Shown one piece after another: positions 1-4,135 of a stretch of DNA of 5,697 nucleotides; positions within the stretch are counted from its first letter, which is position 1; each line of letters begins with the position of its first letter. The stretch covers positions 1-5,697 of the forward strand of contig CALARO010000204.1 of NCBI GenBank assembly GCA_937888935.1. The letters run 5' to 3'. The notes beneath the pieces are model-generated. The model was given only the letters and a program-made list of their open reading frames with translations, had not been told where the DNA came from and ran no database searches. The position numbers and the translations under genes were made by a program. This DNA comes from an uncultured Clostridia bacterium. GTDB lineage: Bacteria; Bacillota; Clostridia; Christensenellales; Borkfalkiaceae.

Positions 1-590
1 CCGAGCTTACGATCGGTGAAATTCTCGGCGAAGAGCAAACAAACGGCAATAAGATACTCAGAAATTTAAAAGGCGCGACGTTAAACAGTCTTGGCGATCA
101 AATTAACAATTTGCTTATTGTAGACGTTTTCGAAGACGAAATTTATAAAAATTCCGAAGGAAAATATTTCGATATTAACGGAAATGAAGTTGTGAAGAAC
201 GAAGACGGGACATTTTATCGCATTTCTGATAACAAGACTTTGATAAAAGACGAGCTTCAAATGAACGGCACGTGGAAATATTTGCTGAAAGATCCCACGG
301 GCAATAAAAAACCTTCGGGGTACACCATCAACGATATGGGTACGCTGACAGACAATATGACGGAAAATATTAAAACAACTTCGCTCGGCGAAATGGACGA
401 AGATCTCAACCTGAATTTATCTTCTCAATTCCTTGGTATGAAATTGGAAGATTCCGTTAAAGAACGCATGGATCCTCAACCCCAAAACGAAAACGCAGAA
501 TACGTGAGAGATCTTACGATTGTGGAAGTTTCACGATACATTCCGGAATTGATCAAATATTATCAAAAATTAATTTCGGCAAAACCTTAA
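1..590 (+). CDS. 3' end of an unrecognised acidic repeat-bearing protein (5' partial)
   Basis: The reading frame is open from base 3 to the TAA at 588-590, so the gene enters from beyond the left edge and 195 codons are visible. I do not recognise a characterised family. The visible part is acidic and rich in Asn, Asp, Glu and Lys. It carries a degenerate repeat: LTIGEILGEE near the window start recurs about 35 residues later as LLIVDVFEDE, each at the end of an 'N-x-L-x(n)-INN'-like helix-forming stretch. A third, looser copy (YTINDMGTLTDNMTENIK) follows a Tyr/Gly-rich insert, SEGKYFDINGNEV. I have a loose memory of similar repeats in large hypothetical proteins, often membrane-anchored, of uncultured Clostridia; this is not verified. 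No signal peptide or membrane segment is visible, as expected for a C-terminal fragment. The end is amphipathic (YIPELIKYYQKLI). It is more AT-rich than the downstream genes and appears transcriptionally separate from rpsF, which has its own promoter. An internal TTG at 111 is not a credible start because the frame is open upstream. Confidence 0.75.
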   Translation, partial: ELTIGEILGEEQTNGNKILRNLKGATLNSLGDQINNLLIVDVFEDEIYKNSEGKYFDINGNEVVKNEDGTFYRISDNKTLIKDELQMNGTWKYLLKDPTGNKKPSGYTINDMGTLTDNMTENIKTTSLGEMDEDLNLNLSSQFLGMKLEDSVKERMDPQPQNENAEYVRDLTIVEVSRYIPELIKYYQKLISAKP

Positions 591-603
591 AAGAAGAAAA
601 TAT

Positions 604-631
604 TTTCAAAAAGCCGAAGGATTTTTTGAAA
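604..631 (+). terminator. AT-rich hairpin, possible terminator of the upstream gene
   Basis: Bases 604-612 (TTTCAAAAA) pair perfectly with 623-631 (TTTTTGAAA). Inside, CC (614-615) can pair with GG (619-620) around a GAA loop. The descending arm contains a run of six T (622-627), so the central part AAAAAGCCGAAGGATTTTTT could act as a weak intrinsic terminator. It begins 14 nt after the stop of the upstream gene and lies just before the rpsF promoter, where a terminator would be expected. The stem is short in G/C pairs, so the call is tentative. Confidence 0.4.
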
Positions 632-646
632 GTGCGGGAAAAACGA

Positions 647-675
647 TTGACTTACGGCGGAAAAAATTGTATAAT
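647..675 (+). promoter_or_regulatory. Sigma-70/SigA promoter of the rpsF-ssb-rpsR operon
   Basis: The -35 box TTGACT (647-652) is five of six to consensus. It is separated by exactly 17 nt from a perfect -10 box TATAAT (670-675). Transcription should begin near base 682, leaving a leader of about 100 nt before rpsF. The spacer contains an A-run (661-666). This is the best housekeeping promoter in the window, as expected for a ribosomal protein operon. Confidence 0.88.
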
Positions 676-734
676 TAATTCAGGTTTTGCGAAAAGCCGA
701 TTTTTGCGTTGAAATCGCGGCGCAGAACCAATAA

Positions 735-777
735 ACCTTGCGTATTTTTTAAATACGCCGAATAAGACCGGGAGGTG
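735..777 (+). promoter_or_regulatory. Probable S6:S18-binding leader motif overlapping the rpsF ribosome binding site
   Basis: A hairpin with an 8-bp stem (740-747 with 751-758, GCGTATTT/AAATACGC, loop TTT) is followed directly by CCG (758-760). Flanking CTT (737-739) can pair with AAG (764-766), leaving the CCG in a 3' asymmetric bulge. That is the arrangement I recall for the described S6:S18 leader motif of bacterial rpsF mRNAs, where the S6-S18 complex recognises a CCG resembling its 16S rRNA site. ACCT (735-738) can alternatively pair with AGGT in the Shine-Dalgarno GGGAGGTG (770-777), a possible route to translational repression. Both predicted ligand genes, rpsF and rpsR, are in this operon. 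The structure was read by eye, with no covariance test. Confidence 0.5.
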
Positions 778-785
778 AAACTATT

Positions 786-1067
786 ATGGCTAAATACGAG
801 ATGCTCTATCTGATCGGAAACGACCTGACGGACGAGGCGAAAAATGCCGAAATCGAAAAGTACGAAAATATCGTGAAATCGATGGGCGGCGCAATCGTTT
901 CTACCGACAAGTGGGGTACGAAAAAACTTGCTTACCCCATCGCGTATAAGAACGAAGCTTACTACGTTCTTATGACGTTTGAAGCAGGCGCAGACGTAGT
1001 AAACGAGCTTGATCGCGTTGCCGGAATTTCCGCCAACGTGCTTCGCCGCATCATTACCAAGCTTTAA
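786..1067 (+). CDS. rpsF: Small ribosomal subunit protein bS6
   Basis: This 93-residue protein has the usual bS6 length and layout. It opens with the beta strand MAKYEMLYLIG, followed by a helix rich in E and K. It has the family signature around residues 42-52 (KWGTKKLAYPI) and the strand YYVLMTFEA, and it ends in a basic segment with R87-R88. bS6 binds 16S rRNA on the small-subunit platform as a heterodimer with bS18, encoded two genes downstream. The ATG at 786 is set by GGGAGG at 770-775, 10 nt upstream. The spacing to ssb is 11 nt, and the ssb Shine-Dalgarno overlaps the rpsF stop, so the two are very likely co-translated. It lacks the long acidic or basic C-terminal tail of some homologues. 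Regulation is probably by the leader motif upstream. Confidence 0.97.
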   Translation: MAKYEMLYLIGNDLTDEAKNAEIEKYENIVKSMGGAIVSTDKWGTKKLAYPIAYKNEAYYVLMTFEAGADVVNELDRVAGISANVLRRIITKL

Positions 1068-1078
1068 AGGAGAGAAAA

Positions 1079-1492
1079 ATGAATAAAGTTTTTCTTATAG
1101 GTAACTTAACGCGTGATCCTGAGCTTACTTCCACTCCTTCGGGGGTTTCCGTGTGCCATTTCGCTATTGCCGTGAACAGAAACTATTCGAACACGGACGG
1201 CGAACGGCAGACCGATTTCTTCAATTGCACGGCGTGGAGAGTGCTTGCGGAACGCATTGCGCAGTATGCGAAAAAAGGCAAGAAAGTTGCCGTGGGCGGT
1301 AGTATTCAACTTCGCACCTACGAGGATAATCAGGGCGTAAAACGCAACGCCGTGGATATTATCGTGCAGGATTGCGAATTCTTATCGCCTAAGGACGACA
1401 ACGGCGGTTCGTTTGACGCCGCCCCTGCCCCCGCTGCTAAGAAGCCCGTCCTTCAGATGATGGACGACGACGGCTCGGACATCCCCTTTTAA
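1079..1492 (+). CDS. ssb: Single-stranded DNA-binding protein SSB
   Basis: This 137-residue homotetramer-forming SSB coats ssDNA in replication, recombination and repair. The N-terminal OB fold spans about residues 1-103: MNKVFLIGNLTRDPE, then TDFFNCTAW (45-53) with the ssDNA-stacking aromatics, then KKVAVGGSIQLRTYEDNQG. A short Ala/Pro-rich linker (about 104-126) leads to the acidic protein-interaction tip DDDGSDIPF (129-137). The final D-I-P-F is the canonical docking tail for PriA, RecO, RecQ, exonucleases and other partners. The linker is on the short side for Firmicutes. The start ATG is fixed by AAGGAG (1067-1072), which overlaps the rpsF TAA. Its location between rpsF and rpsR is the classic Firmicutes order. 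Confidence 0.97.
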   Translation: MNKVFLIGNLTRDPELTSTPSGVSVCHFAIAVNRNYSNTDGERQTDFFNCTAWRVLAERIAQYAKKGKKVAVGGSIQLRTYEDNQGVKRNAVDIIVQDCEFLSPKDDNGGSFDAAPAPAAKKPVLQMMDDDGSDIPF

Positions 1493-1532
1493 TTTCTTGG
1501 GGATAGACTAAATCAGATAAGGAGTTTTTATT

Positions 1533-1781
1533 ATGGAAGAAAAAACTGCCGTAAAAAAGAGTTTTAAGAAAATGCCCCGCAAAAAGGTGTGCGCTTTCTG
1601 CCAGGAAAAAATCGAACAGATTGATTATAAGGACGTAAACCGTTTGAAGAAGTATATTTCCGAAGGCGGCAAAATCCTGCCCCGCAGAATGAGCGGCACG
1701 TGCGCGGCGCATCAAAGACTTCTCGCAACCGCGATCAAGCGCGCGAGAATTGCGGCTCTTCTCCCCTTCAAAGGCGAGTAA
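1533..1781 (+). CDS. rpsR: Small ribosomal subunit protein bS18, zinc-binding (C+) form
   Basis: This 82-residue bS18 is the partner of bS6 on the 30S platform. The core YKDVNRLKKYISEGGKILP (32-50) and the following RRMSGTCAAHQR are diagnostic. It keeps a potential metal site: C20-x2-C23 in KVCAFCQEK, and C57-x2-H60 in GTCAAHQR. This marks the zinc-ribbon 'C+' paralogue type rather than the cysteine-free type. The C-terminus ATAIKRARIAALLPFKGE is basic and typical. AAGGAG at 1519-1524 sets the ATG, 8 nt downstream. It follows ssb by 40 nt and is the last gene of the operon, ahead of the terminator at 1863. Confidence 0.97.
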   Translation: MEEKTAVKKSFKKMPRKKVCAFCQEKIEQIDYKDVNRLKKYISEGGKILPRRMSGTCAAHQRLLATAIKRARIAALLPFKGE

Positions 1782-1862
1782 GAGATTGAATTGCCGGAAT
1801 ACGATTTTTCTTTTTCTTTGGAAAATACGAAAGTTGCGTTTCGGGTTTTGAAAATCAATTTG

Positions 1863-1903
1863 AAAATTCCCCGTTGAGTTTTGCTCTACGGGGAATTTTT
1901 TTT
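1863..1903 (+). terminator. Strong intrinsic terminator of the rpsF-ssb-rpsR operon
   Basis: A perfect 12-bp stem (1863-1874, AAAATTCCCCGT, with 1888-1899) is extended after one T-T mismatch by GAG/CTC around a TTTTG loop. An unbroken T-run at 1896-1903 follows the GGGG arm. It lies 81 nt after the rpsR stop. The A-run on the ascending arm means it might also work weakly in reverse, but there is no minus-strand gene to its right that clearly needs it. Confidence 0.93.
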
Positions 1904-1997
1904 GACGCTTTTTTGCTATTTGCTATGCGCAGACGAGTGAAACCGCCCTTGGGGGCGGAATGTTTTTGGCTGGCAAATTCGAATATCGACTACCCCC

Positions 1998-2037
1998 TTT
2001 GATTGAAAATTTTTTGTCAGGCAAATTTTCAATCAAA
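1998..2037. repeat. Perfect 15-bp AT-rich inverted repeat
   Basis: Bases 1998-2012 (TTTGATTGAAAATTT) are the exact reverse complement of 2023-2037, around a 10-nt loop TTTGTCAGGC. On the plus strand it is followed by an A-run, and on the minus strand by a G-run, so it has no T-tail in either direction and is not an ordinary terminator. The loop and right arm (CAGGCAAATTTTC) echo CTGGCAAATTCG at about 1970-1981. It could be a remnant of a dispersed repeat or a structured 3' RNA; its role is unknown. Confidence 0.6.
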
Positions 2038-2058
2038 AAAGAAAAGCAAGCTTTTCTT
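2035..2058 (-). terminator. Possible terminator for the collagen-like gene
   Basis: Read on the minus strand, AAGAAAAG pairs with CTTTTCTT (2051-2058 with 2039-2046) around a CTTG loop, and the T-run continues through 2035. It lies about 155 nt past the collagen-like stop, beyond the palindromic repeat. The stem has only two G/C pairs, so it may be weak. No other minus-strand gene is upstream to use it. Confidence 0.4.
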
Positions 2059-2125
2059 CATTCGTCGCAGTTCGGCGAGAAAAATAAAATAAAGAGACGG
2101 TATTAAACAATTATACGTTTTTCAA

Positions 2126-2205
2126 CTGCCCCTCATCAGTCAACTTCGTTGACAGCTTCCCCCCGAGGGGAAGCCTATAAATCAGGCAAGGCTTCCCCTG
2201 TTTTG
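2126..2205. repeat. REP-like dispersed palindromic element with three complementary arms
   Basis: The element starts near CTGCCCCTCATCAG. It contains a 6-bp hairpin GTCAAC-TTC-GTTGAC (2139-2153), then an 8-bp hairpin GCTTCCCC-CCGA-GGGGAAGC (2155-2174). A third arm, GGCTTCCCCT (2190-2199), is exactly complementary to AGGGGAAGCC (2166-2175). The middle arm can therefore pair with either neighbour, giving two mutually exclusive folds. I recall very similar sequences (CCCTCATCAGTCA, a small UUC-loop hairpin, then GGGGAAGGC arms) scattered between genes in gut Clostridia; this is memory, not a search. It sits immediately after the collagen-like stop, the usual place for such repeats. Confidence 0.65.
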
Positions 2206-2212
2206 CCGAATA

Positions 2213-2824
2213 TCAGTTGGACATTAACCCCGCAGACTTTAATGCTGCTAAAATCGAATTCACTTTTTCTACCGTTTCTTCTAACGTTGCCGATGCGGAA
2301 AGCGCATCAACCGTCGCGGCGGGCGTTACCGTGCCTGTTGCACCCGTTGCACCCGTCGGTCCGGTAGGCCCTGTCGCGCCCGTAGCACCTGCTGCGCCTG
2401 TCGGTCCGGTAGGTCCTGTTGCGCCTGTTGCGCCTGCCGCGCCTGCCGCGCCTGTCGGTCCGGTAGGTCCTGTTGCCCCTGCTGCGCCTGCCGCGCCTGT
2501 CGGTCCGGTAGGTCCTGTCGCACCCGTCGCCCCTGTCGCGCCTGCGATACCTTGCAAACCTTGCGCGCCCTGAATCCCCTGCAAGCCTTGCGCACCGGTT
2601 GCGCCCGTTGCGCCGGTTGCGCCCGTGACGCCCGGTATCCCCTGAACGCCTTGCAAACCCTGCAATCCATGAACGCCCTGCGGTCCGGTTGCGCCGGTAG
2701 GTCCGGTTGGTCCGGTAGGGCCTGTGAGGCCGCCCGAGCCTGTGGGAACATAGCGGATGATCACCCGCGCGTCGTTTTGATTATTGCAGCAGCAGCTGCG
2801 CCTTGATAAAGGTCTTTCGCACAT
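2213..2824 (-). CDS. Collagen-like G-X-Y repeat protein
   Basis: The 203-residue product has three parts. Residues 1-31 are a basic head with a Cys cluster (CCCNN, 11-15) and no signal peptide. Residues 32-166 are 45 uninterrupted G-X-Y triplets. Residues 167-203 are a short Ala-rich tail ending VEKVNSILAALKSAGLM, predicted to be a helix that could nucleate trimers. The triplets are dominated by GPT, GAT, GAA and GLQ; Thr in the Y position replaces hydroxyproline and is the known O-glycosylation site in BclA-type spore collagens. Two Gln-rich blocks (50-64, 77-94) flank GAT runs. AGGAGG (2832-2837), 7 nt before the ATG, fixes the start. The tail reminds me of phage head-fibre proteins (Phage_fiber_2-type), so a phage-derived or exosporium surface filament are both possible. 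The function is not established. The divergent glycosyltransferase 92 nt away suggests that the protein is glycosylated. Confidence 0.9.
   Translation of the reverse strand: MCERPLSRRSCCCNNQNDARVIIRYVPTGSGGLTGPTGPTGPTGATGPQGVHGLQGLQGVQGIPGVTGATGATGATGAQGLQGIQGAQGLQGIAGATGATGATGPTGPTGAAGAAGATGPTGPTGAAGAAGATGATGPTGPTGAAGATGATGPTGPTGATGATGTVTPAATVDALSASATLEETVEKVNSILAALKSAGLMSN
2336..2515 (-). repeat. Tandem cassettes inside the collagen-like gene
   Basis: The plus-strand 12-mer CGGTCCGGTAGG recurs exactly at 2357, 2402, 2456 and 2501, giving periods of 45, 54 and 45 nt. In protein this is GPT-GPT followed by two to four GAA/GAT triplets (residues 104-163): units of 15, 18 and 15 residues plus a shorter last one. 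Units differ by whole triplets (9 nt), consistent with length change by slippage or unequal recombination without frameshift. Confidence 0.88.
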
Positions 2825-2831
2825 ATTTTAG

Positions 2832-2837
2832 CCTCCT
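2832..2837 (-). promoter_or_regulatory. Ribosome binding site of the collagen-like gene
   Basis: A perfect AGGAGG on the minus strand lies 7 nt before the ATG at 2824-2822. It decides the start and argues that this repetitive gene is actively translated rather than a chance open frame. Confidence 0.85.
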
Positions 2838-2845
2838 GAATTTGA

Positions 2846-2870
2846 AAAAGCGCGCAAAAAACACGCTTTT
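2846..2870 (-). promoter_or_regulatory. Hairpin just upstream of the collagen-like ribosome binding site
   Basis: Read on the minus strand, AAAAGCG (2870-2864) pairs with CGCTTTT (2852-2846) across an 11-nt loop. A T-run (2849-2845) then ends 7 nt before AGGAGG. It could be a leader attenuator or a 5'-stabilising hairpin. On the plus strand it has the same stem ahead of CTTCT, with no proper T-tail. No clear housekeeping promoter is visible in the 92-nt divergent spacer, so where transcription starts relative to this hairpin is unknown. Confidence 0.35.
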
Positions 2871-2900
2871 CTTCTACTATATCATATTATGAAACGGCAC

Positions 2901-2906
2901 GGGAGG
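2901..2906 (+). promoter_or_regulatory. Ribosome binding site of the glycosyltransferase gene
   Basis: GGGAGG (2901-2906), within GGGAGGGTG, lies 10 nt before the ATG at 2917, the same spacing and sequence style as the rpsF site. It selects this ATG, which begins exactly at the family N-terminus (MIKLSLCMIVKDE). Confidence 0.75.
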
Positions 2907-2916
2907 GTGCGCGTTT

Positions 2917-4026
2917 ATGATAAAATTATCGCTTTGTATGATTGTGAAAGACGAGAAAAGCGTGCTGGAACGCTGCCTGGCGAGCGCGACGGGCGCAGGC
3001 GCGGAAGGCGGAAATCCGATCGACGAAATCGTGATTGCGGACACGGGTTCGACGGACGGCACGAAGGCGATTGCGGCGGCGTTCGGGGCGAAAATTTACG
3101 ATTTTTTATGGTGCGACGATTTTTCGGCGGCGCGGAATTTTGCGTTTTCGAAAGCGACGGGCGATTATATTCTCTGGCTGGACGCCGACGATTTTATTAC
3201 CGATTCGGCGCGGCTACGACTTTTTGATTTGAAAAAGCGGCTGTTCCGATCTGGTGCGCCCGCCGCTTTTTGCCGTTACGAAATCGCCGCTTTCCCTTCC
3301 CCTGCCGCGCCGACGGCAACGGCGTTTTACCGCACGCGGATTGTGAAAAACGATGGTTCGGCGGTGTGGCGCGGACGGGTTCACGAATGTTTGCCGCGCT
3401 TTGAAAACGCTCTGAACGAGCCTGAAAACGGGTTTTACGTGCGGCATCTCGGCAGCGAAAAGCCGCGCGGCACGAGAAATCTCGATATTTACCGCGCGCA
3501 GATTTTTGCGGGCGAGCCGCTTTCGCCGCGCGATTTATTCTACTACGGCAGAGAGCTTTTTTATCACGGTTTTTATACGGAAGCGGACGCGATCGAAGGA
3601 AAATTTATTGCCTGCCCCGACGGGTGGTACGTGAATAAAATCGAGGCGCGCAAAATTCAGTCGGTATGCCGCGAAACTTGCGGCGATGCGGCGGGCGCGA
3701 TTGCCGCGCTTTTTTCGTCGTTTGAATACGGCGCGCCGCGGGCGGGCGTTCTGTGCGCGCTCGGGCGGATATTCAAGCAAAAAAACGATTTTGCGGCGGC
3801 GTATTTCTGGTATTTTTCCGCGTACAACGCTTTCGATCACTCGGCGGAAGGCGATTTCGAAAGCCCCGACGAACGCGGCTGTATCCCGCTTGTTGAGATG
3901 GTGTATTGCGCATATTCTGCCGGCGATACCGCGCTTGCGAAGCGTTGGCACAAGGAATGTTTGCGGCTTTTTCCCGAACACGCGGCGGTGAAGCATAACG
4001 AAGCGTTTTTTAAAACGCATGAGTGA
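2917..4026 (+). CDS. Family 2 glycosyltransferase with C-terminal TPR-like domain
   Basis: This 369-residue cytoplasmic GT-A-fold enzyme probably transfers a sugar from a nucleotide donor to a protein acceptor. The N-terminal half shows the family landmarks: LSLCMIVKDE (4-13), DEIVIADTGSTDGT (36-49), FSAARNFAFSKATGDY (69-84) and the metal-binding WLDADD (87-92, DxD at D89-D91). These are followed by WRGRVHE (151-157). Residues from about 207 to 369 are helical with repeated aromatic and Ala patterns (YYGRELFYHGFYTEA; ALGRIFKQKNDFAAAYFWYFSA; VEMVYCAYSAGDTALAKRWHKECLRLFPEH), consistent with TPR units. This GT2-plus-TPR plan is that of SunS-like and related protein glycosyltransferases. No signal peptide or membrane helix is seen. 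The gene is GC-rich (many GCG and GGC codons) compared with its neighbours. Its position, divergent from the collagen-like gene, makes that protein a plausible acceptor; donor and linkage cannot be read from sequence. Confidence 0.9.
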   Translation: MIKLSLCMIVKDEKSVLERCLASATGAGAEGGNPIDEIVIADTGSTDGTKAIAAAFGAKIYDFLWCDDFSAARNFAFSKATGDYILWLDADDFITDSARLRLFDLKKRLFRSGAPAAFCRYEIAAFPSPAAPTATAFYRTRIVKNDGSAVWRGRVHECLPRFENALNEPENGFYVRHLGSEKPRGTRNLDIYRAQIFAGEPLSPRDLFYYGRELFYHGFYTEADAIEGKFIACPDGWYVNKIEARKIQSVCRETCGDAAGAIAALFSSFEYGAPRAGVLCALGRIFKQKNDFAAAYFWYFSAYNAFDHSAEGDFESPDERGCIPLVEMVYCAYSAGDTALAKRWHKECLRLFPEHAAVKHNEAFFKTHE

Positions 4027-4042
4027 AATACAAAAGTCGCCG

Positions 4043-4075
4043 AAAAGAAAATCGCCCCCGCTTCATGCGAGGGCG
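4043..4075 (-). terminator. Intrinsic terminator of the met transporter operon
   Basis: On the minus strand CGCCC-T-CGC (4075-4067) pairs with GCG-G-GGGCG (4061-4053) around an ATGAA loop. One A-C type mismatch interrupts the stem. A U-tract TTTTCTTTT (4051-4043) follows the stem after one A. It lies about 60 nt past the metQ stop. On the plus strand there is no T-tail, so it serves the minus-strand operon. Confidence 0.82.
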
Positions 4076-4110
4076 CAACCATATTCAGGGTAGGTCTTTT
4101 CTTTTGTCAA

Positions 4111-4130
4111 TCGGAATTTCCGACATTTTT
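4111..4130 (+). terminator. Weak terminator candidate for the glycosyltransferase gene
   Basis: TCGGA (4111-4115) pairs with TCCGA (4119-4123) around ATT, followed by CATTTTT. The 5-bp stem is marginal. It is the only plus-strand hairpin with a T-run found between the converging genes. Confidence 0.3.
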
Positions 4131-4135
4131 CGATA

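Larger units (their letters stand above)
1904..2212. other. Gene-free region packed with inverted repeats
   Basis: I see no credible coding sequence here on either strand. In order it holds: a GC-rich 6-bp hairpin (1943-1948 CCGCCC with 1953-1958 GGGCGG, loop TTGG), followed at a distance by TTTTT (1962-1966); a perfect 15-bp AT-rich hairpin (1998-2037); a minus-strand hairpin with a T-tail (2035-2058); and a three-armed palindromic repeat (2126-2205). Perfect-looking promoter boxes inside it (TTGACA at 2149-2154, minus-strand TATAAT at 2110-2115) lack partners at proper spacing. Confidence 0.7.

Noticed and set aside
1943..1966. GC-rich hairpin CCGCCC/GGGCGG followed by TTTTT as a second operon terminator
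   Set aside because: The T-run is separated from the stem by AATG and the stem is only 6 bp; the terminator at 1863-1903 already accounts for the operon end.
2110..2154. Promoter boxes in the gene-free region: minus-strand TATAAT (2110-2115) and plus-strand TTGACA (2149-2154)
   Set aside because: The nearest partners are spaced about 22 and 21 nt instead of 16-18. The TTGACA is part of the palindromic repeat hairpin, and no gene follows in either direction.
2336..2515. Regular repeats suggestive of a CRISPR array
   Set aside because: The repeats are short, in frame, with no unique spacers, and encode G-X-Y triplets of a collagen-like protein.
2217..2573. Plus-strand open frame encoding an APVGPV-rich protein, antisense to the collagen-like gene
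   Set aside because: It is the mirror of G-X-Y codons: repetitive GC-rich DNA keeps other frames open. It has no ribosome binding site, whereas the minus-strand gene has a perfect AGGAGG.
3535..4020. Minus-strand open frame of 161 codons under the glycosyltransferase
   Set aside because: The product is Arg/Lys-rich nonsense typical of the antisense of GCG/GGC-rich codons; the plus-strand GT motifs are unambiguous.
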